From Brachybacterium sp. UMB0905 (GTDB lineage: Bacteria > Actinomycetota > Actinomycetes > Actinomycetales > Dermabacteraceae), in NCBI RefSeq assembly GCF_002871795.1, contig NZ_PNHL01000003.1, positions 1-23,098 of the forward strand: a DNA stretch of 23,098 nucleotides, read 5' to 3'. The translations under genes were made by a program, and so were the position numbers. This document shows, piece by piece, positions 15,404-22,558 of the stretch. The notes under the pieces were generated by a model. That model was not told the origin of the DNA. It saw nothing but the letters and a program-made list of their open reading frames with translations, and did no database searches. Position 1 is the first letter of the stretch, and each line of letters starts with the position of its first letter.

Positions 15404-16315
15404 GTGACCGCCAGATTCCTCATCACCGGAGAAGCTCTCACCGACATCGTCGTGGATGCCGAGGGGGCCCGCGCCGAGCACCCCGGGGGCTCGCCCATGA
15501 ACGTGGCCGTGGCGCTGGGACGCCTGGGCCATGAATCCTCACTGCTGACCCGCGTGGGCAGCGATGCGCGCGGCGACCAGATCCGTGATCACCTGCAGGC
15601 CTCGCACGTCGAGCTCACCCCCGGCAGCTCCGTGGACGCCCCCACCTCCGCCGCCACCGCGACCCTCGATGCCACGGGCGCGGCGAGCTACGAGTTCGAT
15701 CTGACCTGGGAGGTGGACCCCACGGGCCTGCCCGAGCAGGTCGATGCCGTGCACACCTCCTCGATCGCCGCTGTCCTGGACCCGGGCGCGCAGACCGTCG
15801 CCGACATAGTGCGCCGCTACCGCGAGAGCGCCACCATCAGCTACGACCCCAACGCCCGCCCCACCCTCATGGGTGAGCCCGACGACGTCCGCGAACGCAT
15901 CGAAGCGATGATCGCCCTGTGCGATGTGGTCAAGGCCTCCGATGAGGATGTGGCCTGGCTGTACGGCACCGTAGACGTCGAGGATGTGGTGGGCTCCTGG
16001 CGCCGCCTGGGCCCGAGTCTGACCGTCCTCACCCGCGGCAGCGATGGCGCCGTGGGCTTCGCCGATGCCGGCCGCGTGCAAGTCGCCGGGGTGCCCGTCG
16101 AGGCCGTCGACACCGTCGGCGCCGGAGACACCTTCTCCGCCGGCATCCTCGACGCCCTGGCCGCGAAGGACCTGCTGGGGGCGGACCGCCGCGAGCAGAT
16201 CGCCGGCATGCCCTCCGATGACCTCGCCACCGTGCTGCGCCGCGCCGCAGCACTCGCGGCGATCACCGTCTCACGGGCCGGGGCCAACCCGCCCTGGAGC
16301 CACGAGCTGACCTGA
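15404..16315 (+). CDS. PfkB-family carbohydrate kinase (fructokinase-like)
   Basis: The 303-residue protein is a ribokinase/PfkB-fold sugar kinase. It has the N-terminal LITGEALTDIVVDA, the substrate-side PGGSPMNVAVALGRLG (27-42) and TRVGSDARGD. The C-terminal signature VDTVGAGDTFSAGIL follows, with the anion hole GAGD and catalytic Asp242. The order and the PGGSPMN motif match bacterial fructokinases most closely, but substrate is not certain. GTG 15404 is supported by the position of the conserved first strand; an upstream in-frame start at 15365 would add 13 unrelated residues. It stands alone, ends at a strong terminator, and is followed by fumC. Confidence 0.92.
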   Translation: MTARFLITGEALTDIVVDAEGARAEHPGGSPMNVAVALGRLGHESSLLTRVGSDARGDQIRDHLQASHVELTPGSSVDAPTSAATATLDATGAASYEFDLTWEVDPTGLPEQVDAVHTSSIAAVLDPGAQTVADIVRRYRESATISYDPNARPTLMGEPDDVRERIEAMIALCDVVKASDEDVAWLYGTVDVEDVVGSWRRLGPSLTVLTRGSDGAVGFADAGRVQVAGVPVEAVDTVGAGDTFSAGILDALAAKDLLGADRREQIAGMPSDDLATVLRRAAALAAITVSRAGANPPWSHELT

Positions 16316-16321
16316 CCGATC

Positions 16322-16350
16322 GGGCCGACGGCGCACAGCACCGTCGGCCC
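16322..16350 (+). terminator. Terminator between the PfkB kinase gene and fumC
   Basis: A perfect 10-bp GC-rich stem (GGGCCGACGG / CCGTCGGCCC) with a nine-base loop starts seven bases after the kinase stop and is followed by TTCCCC. Confidence 0.75.
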
Positions 16351-16425
16351 TTCCCCGGGCGCGCACAATGACCGTGCCGCCATTCCCCGTGCCCCGCGCA
16401 CCCGACCTCCCAGGGAGAACCACTG

Positions 16426-17841
16426 ATGACCCAGACCCCCGCCACCAGCACCGACAGCGAGTTCCGCATCGAGCACGACACGATGGGTGAGGTCCGCGTC
16501 CCCGCGGCCGCCCTGTACCGCGCCCAGACCCAGCGCGCGGTGGAGAACTTCCCCATCTCCGGGCAAGGTCTGGAGAGCGCCCACATCCACGCCCTCGCGC
16601 AGGTGAAGAAGGCCGCGGCGCGAGCGAACCAGGAGCTCGGAGTGCTGGATGAGGCGGTCGCCCGCGCGATCGTCGCCGCGGCCGATGAGGTGATCTCCGG
16701 GGCGCATGATGACCAGTTCCCGGTGGACGTTTACCAGACCGGCTCCGGCACCTCCTCGAACATGAACATGAATGAGGTCCTCGCCACGATCGCGACGCGC
16801 GCTGGCACCGAGGTGCACCCCAACGACCACGTCAACTGCTCGCAGTCCTCCAACGACGTGTTCCCCACCTCCGTGCATGTTGCGGTCACCCAGGCCGTGG
16901 TGGAGAAGCTGCTGCCGGCCCTCGCGCATCTGGCGGAGGCGCTGGAGGTGAAGGCGGAGGCGTGGAAGGACGTCGTGAAGTCCGGCCGCACCCACCTGAT
17001 GGACGCGACTCCGGTGACGCTGGGCCAGGAGTTCGGCGGCTACGCGGCGTCGATCCGCTACGGGATCGAGCGGGTCGAGGCGGCGCTGCCGCGCACCGCG
17101 GAGGTCCCGCAGGGCGGCACCGCCGTGGGCACCGGCATCAACACCCCCGCCGGTTTCCCGCAGAAGGTCATCGCGAACCTGTGCGAGCAGACCGGGCTGC
17201 CGCTGACCGAGGCGCGCAACCACTTCGAGGCCCAGTCCAACCGCGATGGCCTGGTGGAGATGTCCGGGGCGCTGCGCACCATCGCCGTGTCCGTCACGAA
17301 GATCGCCAATGACCTGCGCTGGATGGGCTCGGGCCCGAACACTGGCCTGGGCGAGCTTGCGCTGCCGGATCTGCAGCCCGGCTCCTCGATCATGCCCGGC
17401 AAGGTCAACCCGGTGATCCCCGAGGCCGTGCTCATGGTGTGCGCGAAGGTGGTGGGCAACGATGCGGCGATCGCCTGGGGCGGCGCGCAGGGCGCCTTTG
17501 AGCTGAACGTCCAGATCCCGCTGATGGGCACGAGCCTGCTGGAGTCCATCCGCCTGCTCGCCAACGCGTCCACCGTGCTGGCCGACAAGACCGTTGATGG
17601 CCTGGTCGCCAACGAGGAGAAGGCTCGGTTCTACGCCGAGGCCTCCCCCTCGATCGTCACGCCGCTGAACAAGCTGATCGGCTACGAGAATGCGGCGAAG
17701 ATCGCCAAGCACGCGGTGGCCGAGCAGATCTCCGTGCGGGAGGCCGCGCTGGCGCTCGGCTTCGTGGAGCGCGGCGAGCTGACTGAACAGCAGCTCGATG
17801 ACGCGCTGGATGTGCTGTCGATGACCGCGCCGACGGCCTGA
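16426..17841 (+). CDS. fumC: Class II fumarate hydratase
   Basis: FumC interconverts fumarate and L-malate in the citric acid cycle as a soluble, iron-free tetramer. The 471-residue protein has the family blocks [42 protein letters not shown] (His190 as the His of the active site) and [11 protein letters not shown] (319-329, with the catalytic serine loop). ATG 16426 has AGGGAGA about eight bases before it. Length and motifs are those of an intact enzyme. No clear hairpin was seen in the 97 bp after its stop. Confidence 0.97.
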   Translation: MTQTPATSTDSEFRIEHDTMGEVRVPAAALYRAQTQRAVENFPISGQGLESAHIHALAQVKKAAARANQELGVLDEAVARAIVAAADEVISGAHDDQFPVDVYQTGSGTSSNMNMNEVLATIATRAGTEVHPNDHVNCSQSSNDVFPTSVHVAVTQAVVEKLLPALAHLAEALEVKAEAWKDVVKSGRTHLMDATPVTLGQEFGGYAASIRYGIERVEAALPRTAEVPQGGTAVGTGINTPAGFPQKVIANLCEQTGLPLTEARNHFEAQSNRDGLVEMSGALRTIAVSVTKIANDLRWMGSGPNTGLGELALPDLQPGSSIMPGKVNPVIPEAVLMVCAKVVGNDAAIAWGGAQGAFELNVQIPLMGTSLLESIRLLANASTVLADKTVDGLVANEEKARFYAEASPSIVTPLNKLIGYENAAKIAKHAVAEQISVREAALALGFVERGELTEQQLDDALDVLSMTAPTA

Positions 17842-17902
17842 GGCGGGCCTTCCGGGCGGCGGGCGGAACAGCCGTGGGGCAGCCCTGATTCCATAAGACA
17901 CT

Positions 17903-17939
17903 CTGGACCTGTCCAGATTCATCCGTTGGACTTAGTCCA
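17903..17939 (+). promoter_or_regulatory. Paired operator-like palindromes at the Tat-protein gene start
   Basis: CTGGACCTGTCCAG (17903-17916) and TGGACTTAGTCCA (17927-17939) share the arms TGGAC/GTCCA with 2- or 3-base centres. Centres are about 23.5 bp apart, a little over two helical turns. The second touches the A of the ATG start codon. There is no Shine-Dalgarno between it and the ATG. A dimeric repressor binding both sites would block transcription start. Confidence 0.5.
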
Positions 17940-18769
17940 TGTCTCACGATGCACCGCGGTCATTCTCGCGCCGCCGCTTCGCGCGCGGCGTCGCGTGGAC
18001 GTTGCCCACCACTGTGCTCGCCACCACAGCTCCCGCGATCGCCGCCTCGGCCTGCCCGTCGAAGTCGGTGCAGCTGATCGATGACGCGTTCCAGCAGGCA
18101 GAGGAACAGCTGCAGTGCAATGGCAGGCCCATCACGCTGGAGATCAACTTCTATCAGCCGCTTGCGGCGAATGATTCCTCTGCGACCGATGCCTACGTGA
18201 ACATCAAGAACCTTTCGAGTTGCACCATGACGTTCTCGAAAGACTTCCCGCTGGAGATCGATATCGCGGTGCGAGCCGCGGAGACTCGGACCGTCACCAA
18301 CCGGCGAAGCCTCACCGGGGTGCGGACCAGCTGGGGCACGCGAACGCGGGATGACAGCATGCCGGTCACCGGAGCAGAGGGCGGAGTCCATCACAAGATC
18401 CGCTGGGAGTTCTCCGGAAGTGATCCGCTCCCCGGCAAGGGTCTCGGCGATAACGAAGCGGATCTGGCCATCGGCTTCGGCGGCGGCGGGACCGGCGTCA
18501 TCGGCCAGCGCCTGACGAGCTATCTCGAGGTCACTCCCCTGGCGCAGTCCGGTGCACCGTCGTGGTCCTACCTCCAATCTCTCGGGGTGGGAGTCGAGTG
18601 TTTCGACTATTACGCGGAACGGCTGTCCGCCTGGGACTCCCCGGTCGAGTGGGTATACAGCGGTCCCCTGTCCAGCGGCCCCCTCTCCGCGGGCACCACG
18701 CTCGATTCCCGCGTCAGCGGCAACTATTCGAGCGTCACGGGCGCAGCCTCAACCAATGGGATCTGGTGA
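17939..18769 (+). CDS. Tat-exported hypothetical protein with four mature cysteines
   Basis: The 276-residue protein starts with a twin-arginine signal: SFSRRRFARG (8-17), a hydrophobic stretch VAWTLPTTVLATTAPAIA and a small-residue cleavage region AIAASA (33-38). It would therefore be exported folded. The mature part begins near CPSKSVQLIDDAF and has cysteines at 39, 60, 95 and 221, enough for two disulfides. Its middle is beta-rich (LEINFYQPLAA, YVNIKNLSSCTMTF, FPLEIDIAVRAAETRTV) and it ends GNYSSVTGAASTNGIW without a sorting motif or membrane helix. I do not recognise the family. A lipobox is unlikely because no Leu/Val precedes the ASAC stretch at -3. Two palindromes precede it and a repeat follows. 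Confidence 0.75.
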   Translation: MSHDAPRSFSRRRFARGVAWTLPTTVLATTAPAIAASACPSKSVQLIDDAFQQAEEQLQCNGRPITLEINFYQPLAANDSSATDAYVNIKNLSSCTMTFSKDFPLEIDIAVRAAETRTVTNRRSLTGVRTSWGTRTRDDSMPVTGAEGGVHHKIRWEFSGSDPLPGKGLGDNEADLAIGFGGGGTGVIGQRLTSYLEVTPLAQSGAPSWSYLQSLGVGVECFDYYAERLSAWDSPVEWVYSGPLSSGPLSAGTTLDSRVSGNYSSVTGAASTNGIW

Positions 18770-18853
18770 CCCTCGGTCGGCACGGGCGCGACTCGGCAGG
18801 CATCTCGCGCAGCAGGGTCCGCAGCGGTGACCCTCGGCCGGCACGGGCGCGAC
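18765..18853. repeat. Pair of 28-bp direct repeats after the Tat-protein gene
   Basis: The sequences at 18765-18792 and 18826-18853 are identical except for one base (T or C at the twelfth position), 61 bp apart start to start. Each begins GGTGACCCTCGG and ends CGGGCGCGAC. The first copy contains the TGA stop of the Tat-protein gene. Confidence 0.8.
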
Positions 18854-18867
18854 AGTCTCTGAGCCGC

Positions 18868-18946
18868 CACAACGTCACCGGCGGGCGCCAGCGCTGCACA
18901 GCTGGCACATACACCACCACCGTCCCTCACACGCCACCCCATGACG
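18868..18946 (+). repeat. Diverged ~75-bp repeat, left copy
   Basis: This stretch matches the complement of 20099-20174. Shared blocks, in order, are CACAxCG, GGGCGCC, AGCTGGCAxATA, CCACCxCC and CGCCA...GACG. Here the central palindrome is degenerate (TGGCACATACACCA). It lies about 50 bp past the stop of the DUF559 gene. No gene was found between 18854 and 18995. Confidence 0.55.
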
Positions 18947-18995
18947 CCCCACCGCCTTCACCTGACAGGGCAAGGGCAGTGCTTCCCCCACCGCC

Positions 18996-19916
18996 TCACG
19001 CGGCCGGCAGGGCCCGGCGATGCTCGCGGCGGCGCAGGATCTCCTGAAGCATCTGAGTGGTGTTCTCCCAGGTGATGAAGACCTGCTCCCACGTGAGCCG
19101 CGTGACGCGGTAACCCCTGGCCGCAAGCGCGAGATCACGTTCACGATCCCGCTGGTACTGCAGAGGGTCGTCATGGAACTGCCTGCTGTCACATTCGATC
19201 ACCCAGGTGTTCCCCACCAACAAGTCCACGCGCACACCGCGGAGGATCTGGACCTGGCTCCGTACGGGCACGCCCCGCTGCTCAAGCCACCACCGCACCG
19301 CCGTCTCGGTGCCGGACTGCGCGTCAGAGCGCACGCGAGACAGCGACTCTCTCAGCCGTCCAGGCAGTGGCTCGAAAACCTGGTGGAGCTCGGCACGCCT
19401 CAGAGCGCCTTGTTCCAGTGCGGATTCGATGAGGATTGCGGCATAGACCAGGCTCTGGCAACGCGCTGCATGCTGCAGCGTCATGATGATCCCGGGCACG
19501 GGCTCCGAGTCCGGCCACGAACGCAGTCCTGAACCATGCAGCACAGCGGGTTCCGGTGCGCACAGGCGGCCCGTGGCGGCATCCTCTCGGGGGACGAGCT
19601 GGCCGCTTCGCGCTTCACGTCGCCGACGGATCGGTGTCAGCGCGAGCCCTGTCACGGTGTCCCCCGTGGCACGCGGCCGGTACACATGCACGCCCTGTGA
19701 GGGCGGGACCCACAGTCCGTGCAGCGCCGCGGCATCCAGGCAGGTGGGGCGCAACCCCTGCCCGAGCACGGCCACCAGGTCAGCCGGGGCCTCCGCGGTC
19801 ACGTACCACTGTCCGACGGGACGAATCACGCCCTGTCGCACAAGAGCCCGCCGCTCGCGTAGCTCCGGCAGGAGCCCAGACAGCTCAGTCTTGAGAATGA
19901 CGCCGCGTACCTTCAT
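18996..19916 (-). CDS. DUF559 / PD-(D/E)xK nuclease-like protein with N-terminal winged-helix-like region
   Basis: The 306-residue protein has an N-terminal helix-turn-helix-like segment (MKVRGVILKTELSGLLPELR to GQWYVT, 1-40), as in AbiEi-type antitoxin domains that are often joined to DUF559. A middle region with LHGLWVPP follows. A C-terminal Vsr/DUF559-type nuclease fold has Glu204 in a helix, GVRVDLLVGNTWVIECDS (227-244; Asp231, Glu241 and Asp243 in place of the usual Lys), YQRDRERDLALAARGYRVTRLTW and a basic end. It may cut or bind DNA; role is unknown. ATG 19916 is preferred to the track of upstream in-frame codons to 20207, which runs through repeats. Purine-rich TGGGGGAC adjoins the ATG. 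Confidence 0.75.
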   Translation of the reverse strand: MKVRGVILKTELSGLLPELRERRALVRQGVIRPVGQWYVTAEAPADLVAVLGQGLRPTCLDAAALHGLWVPPSQGVHVYRPRATGDTVTGLALTPIRRRREARSGQLVPREDAATGRLCAPEPAVLHGSGLRSWPDSEPVPGIIMTLQHAARCQSLVYAAILIESALEQGALRRAELHQVFEPLPGRLRESLSRVRSDAQSGTETAVRWWLEQRGVPVRSQVQILRGVRVDLLVGNTWVIECDSRQFHDDPLQYQRDRERDLALAARGYRVTRLTWEQVFITWENTTQMLQEILRRREHRRALPAA

Positions 19917-20000
19917 GTCCCCCAGCCCAGCACCGTCTCCGTCGTCAGAGGTGACGATGAGAGCGGCTGTGGATGACGGGGCATTGTGGAGGGTGTTGGA

Positions 20001-20060
20001 CCGGGGCCCGACCGGTCGAGCAGGAGCCGGAGCCGGGGCCCGACCGGTCGAGCAGGAGCC
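20001..20060. repeat. 32-bp tandem repeat with internal palindromes
   Basis: A 28-bp unit occurs exactly at 20001-20028 and 20033-20060, separated by GGAG, so the period is 32 bp (about three helical turns). Each copy contains the perfect palindrome CGACCGGTCG (20009-20018 and 20041-20050). It lies 85-145 bp upstream of the DUF559 gene start. The whole 19917-20291 stretch holds no supportable gene. Confidence 0.8.
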
Positions 20061-20098
20061 TGGTCCGCGGCGCGTGCACCGCCGTACTCGGGAGCCAC

Positions 20099-20174
20099 CG
20101 TCGCGCGATGGCGCATAGCGGCAGGAGGTGGCATATATGCCAGCTATGTCTGCCAGGCGCCCGTCCGCGATGTG
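20099..20174 (-). repeat. Diverged ~75-bp repeat, right copy (inverted)
   Basis: This is the inverted partner of 18868-18946. Its core is the perfect 14-bp palindrome TGGCATATATGCCA at 20129-20142, an AT-rich island in GC-rich DNA. The two copies flank the DUF559 gene and its upstream region. Confidence 0.55.
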
Positions 20175-20291
20175 GTCGAACCGGACTGGAACCGCCGTGC
20201 TCCACAAGACGCCCGTCCCCGACGCGGCCTGCCCGCCACACCTCCAGCGGCAGGGCAGCCGACGCCGCTTTCCCCGCCCGTTGAGCCTCCC

Positions 20292-20323
20292 CTTGACCCA
20301 GAGCGCACTCCAAGTGATGTGCT
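20292..20323 (+). promoter_or_regulatory. MerR-family operator/promoter (AdhR/NmlR-like)
   Basis: A 23-bp element at 20292-20314 reads CTTGAC, CCA, GAGCGCACTC, CAAG. The -35 TTGACC (20293-20298) runs into the near-palindrome GAGCGCACTC and the closing CAAG. This order is the MerR-family arrangement of the AdhR/NmlR/SoxR sort, where the regulator untwists an over-long 19-bp spacer. A 19-bp spacer puts the -10 at 20318-20323 (TGTGCT, weak). Transcription would start at about 20330, the ATG itself, so the message would be leaderless, in keeping with the missing Shine-Dalgarno. Confidence 0.55.
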
Positions 20324-20329
20324 CTGCGC

Positions 20330-20715
20330 ATGATCACCCATCTCGCCCTGCTCCCCTTCACCCTCGCAACCGCCATGCAGCTGCTCGCCCTGCTGGCCCT
20401 CCGCCAGGGAGCCGCTGAGACCGGTATCGCCGGCGCGCAGCTCGCCCTGCCGACCACGGCCTACATCACCGGGCCCTCGCCTGCGTGGCCTCCCTCGGCC
20501 TCGCGATCGCAGTAGCGCGCCAGCCCGCTCCCGGCGATGCCCTCACCGCGCTGGCGCGCACGGCCGGGATCGCCGCCACCGGACTGGTCATCCTCGGTCC
20601 GCTGCTGTGGGGCCATGCGATCGGACAGTTCACGATCTCCCACCACCTGGGGCGGGCGCTCCTGCTCGCGCCTGCTCTCGTGCTGTACTGCTGGCATGTC
20701 TCTGCTCATCGGTGA
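20330..20715 (+). pseudogene. Frameshifted four-helix membrane protein gene
   Basis: Frame A from ATG 20330 encodes one helix (LALLPFTLATAMQLLALLAL) and goes on to PTTAYITG, then turns to a non-membrane tail ending at a stop near 20515. Frame B, open from 20419, becomes hydrophobic at once after 20473 (ALACVASLGLAIAVARQ), then has GIAATGLVILGPLLWGHAIG and ALLLAPALVLYCWHVSAHR, ending at TGA 20713-20715. Together they make a plausible ~128-residue protein with four helices if two bases were lost or one gained near the GGGCCC at 20471-20476. The shape recalls small MAPEG-like or DUF membrane proteins, but I do not recognise a family. A sequencing error or two separate small genes remain possible. 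Confidence 0.5.
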
Positions 20716-20847
20716 GGTCGCCGCGCGCTCGAGCAGGACCTCGCCGAGCGCATGGAGCATCTGCGCGCCGCACAGGGACTGCTGGATGCCCGGACCCGCG
20801 AGCTGGACGCCGGGGAGCCCTACAGCGAGGAGCTGCTGGGCTGCTAG
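20716..20847 (+). pseudogene. Helical coding remnant, possible regulator fragment
   Basis: In the same frame as the preceding gene, after its TGA, the sequence reads GRRALEQDLAERMEHLRAAQ then GLLDARTRELDAGEPYSEEL and ends LLGC at TAG 20845-20847. It is a strongly amphipathic helix like the C-terminal dimerisation helix of MerR regulators; LRAAQG also resembles CsoR/FrmR repressors. There is no upstream DNA-binding part. An internal ATG (20752) could give only about 31 residues. It may be a relic, or coding only by composition. Confidence 0.3.
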
Positions 20848-20864
20848 CCGGGCCCCGTCGCCGC

Positions 20865-22439
20865 TCACAGCACCGGCGCATCCAGCACGTCGGTGACCAA
20901 CTCCGCGACCTTGGACCGCTCGGAGCGCTGCAGGGTGATGTGGGCGAACAGGTCCTTCTCCTTGAGCGCCTCGACCACGGAGGCGATCCCGTCGTAGCGG
21001 CCGATGCGCAGGTTGTCGCGCTGGGCCACATCATGGGTGAGGACCACGCGGGAGTTCTGGCCGATGCGCGAGAGCATCGTCAGCAGCACGTTGCGCTCGA
21101 GCGACTGCGCCTCATCGACGATCACGAAGGCGTCATGGAGGGAGCGGCCGCGGATGTGGGTCAGCGGCAGCACCTCGAGCATGCCGCGCGAGAGCACTTC
21201 GTCGATGACGTTCTGCGAGACCATCGAGCCGAGCGTGTCGAACACGGCCTGCCCCCAGGGCCCCATCTTCTCGCTCTGGTCACCGGGCAGGTAACCGAGC
21301 TCCTGCCCGCCCACCGCGAACAGCGGCCGGAACACCATGATCTTGCGCTGGCTGCGCCGCTCGAGGACCGCCTCGAGCCCCGCGCACAGGGCCAGGGCGC
21401 TCTTGCCGGTGCCGGCCCGGCCGCCGAGGGACACGATGCCGATGGATTCGTCCTGCAGCAGGTCGATGGCGATGCGCTGCTCGGCGGATCGACCGGACAC
21501 CCCGAACACCGTCTGGTCCCCGGGCACCAGGCGCACCCGCTTGTCCTTGGTCAGCCGGCCCAAGGCCGAACCGCGCGGGCTGGTGAGCTTCAGCCCGGTG
21601 TGCATCGGCAGGTGCGCGATCTCGGGGACGTCCACGAGCTCCCCGTCGTACAGGTCCTTCATGGCCTGCTCGTCGATCTCGGCGGTGGCCATGCCGTTGT
21701 AGCCGCGGTCGCGCGCAAGCTCCGCCCGGTACTCCTCCGCGTGGATGCCGGAGGCGGAGGCTTTGATGCGCATGGGCAGATCCTTCGAGACCAGCACCAC
21801 GTTCTTGCCCTCGAGCTGCAGGTTCTTCGCGACAGCGAGGATGCGGGTGTCGTTGTCACCCAGGCGGAACCCGTCCGGCAGCGAGGCGACGGACATGTGG
21901 TTGAGCTCCACATGCACGTGCCCGCCGTCCTTGCCGATAGGCAGCGGCACGGAGAGGTTGCCGTGCTGGGCGCGCAGGTCATCGAGGATCCGCAGGGCCT
22001 GGCGGGCGAAGTAGCCGAGGTCGGGATGGTGGCGCTTGGCCTCCAGCTCGGTGATCACCACGATCGGCAGCACGATGTCATGCTCGGCGAAGCGGTGCAG
22101 GGACAGCGGGTCGCTGAGCAGCACGGAGGTGTCCAGCACGTAGGTGATCACGCCGGTCTCGAGCTCCGCGAGGACCTGCTGGGCGGTGCCGGGGGCGAGG
22201 GAGGGCACGACGGGGGTGCCATCGGGATTCGCGGGGCCGGCATCGACCACCGTGCCGCTCGGTGCCACAGCTCCGGACGATGCCATGGTGTCGGCCGCCG
22301 CGGCTGTGCTGGCCGACGTGGCTGCGCTGCTGGCCGACGCGGCGGTGCCGACGGGGGCGCTGGGACCTGTCCTCTCCGGTGAGGGTGCGGGGCCGGTGCC
22401 GGCGGGCATCGTCTCGCGGGCGGTGATGGTCTCGTCCAT
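20865..22439 (-). CDS. PIN-domain PhoH-family ATPase/ribonuclease
   Basis: The 524-residue protein combines an N-terminal PIN nuclease domain and a C-terminal PhoH ATPase, the PhoH2-type layout for which RNA unwinding and cleavage has been described in mycobacteria. Residues 1-85 are a disordered Ala/Ser/Pro/Thr-rich tract. PIN residues include Asp103 (YVLDTSVLL), Glu131 (ITELEAKR), Asp195/Asp197 (GDNDTRIL) and Asp220 (VSKDLP). PhoH motifs are Walker A GRAGTGKS (340-347), [19 protein letters not shown] (370-388), Walker B FVIVDEAQ (438-445) and [11 protein letters not shown] 22439 has GGGGAGGC eight bases before it; an in-frame ATG at 22469 has no such site. It lies downstream of the uppS-like gene on the same strand. 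Confidence 0.94.
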   Translation of the reverse strand: MDETITARETMPAGTGPAPSPERTGPSAPVGTAASASSAATSASTAAAADTMASSGAVAPSGTVVDAGPANPDGTPVVPSLAPGTAQQVLAELETGVITYVLDTSVLLSDPLSLHRFAEHDIVLPIVVITELEAKRHHPDLGYFARQALRILDDLRAQHGNLSVPLPIGKDGGHVHVELNHMSVASLPDGFRLGDNDTRILAVAKNLQLEGKNVVLVSKDLPMRIKASASGIHAEEYRAELARDRGYNGMATAEIDEQAMKDLYDGELVDVPEIAHLPMHTGLKLTSPRGSALGRLTKDKRVRLVPGDQTVFGVSGRSAEQRIAIDLLQDESIGIVSLGGRAGTGKSALALCAGLEAVLERRSQRKIMVFRPLFAVGGQELGYLPGDQSEKMGPWGQAVFDTLGSMVSQNVIDEVLSRGMLEVLPLTHIRGRSLHDAFVIVDEAQSLERNVLLTMLSRIGQNSRVVLTHDVAQRDNLRIGRYDGIASVVEALKEKDLFAHITLQRSERSKVAELVTDVLDAPVL

Positions 22440-22558
22440 GGGAGCCTCCCCGTGATCGTGCGCTTGCATGGACCATAGCGGCGCCGGTCCCCGCGCTCGG
22501 GCACGTCGTGGCGGCGCGGTGCGGACGTTCACCCGATCGTCATCGGGAGTTGTGTTCC

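Noticed and set aside
15841..17922. 693-codon minus-strand frame
   Set aside because: It is antisense to the PfkB and fumC genes and covers a terminator and an intergenic gap.
18044..18058. Lipoprotein box at the end of the Tat signal
   Set aside because: The sequence before Cys39 lacks Leu/Val/Ile at -3, so a lipoprotein is less likely than a soluble or disulfide-bonded product.
20001..20060. CRISPR-like array
   Set aside because: Only two repeat units with a 4-bp gap; there are no spacers and no cas genes.
19917..20207. 97-residue upstream extension of the DUF559 protein
   Set aside because: It runs through the 32-bp tandem repeat and the dispersed repeat and has no domain character.
20462..20480. 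Programmed -1 frameshift at the GGGCCC run
   Set aside because: The zero-frame codons GGG CCC preceded by C do not form a slippery heptamer that re-pairs well, so a plain frameshift mutation is more likely.
20607..22382. 591-codon plus-strand frame
   Set aside because: It is antisense to the PhoH gene; the PIN and Walker motifs lie on the minus strand.
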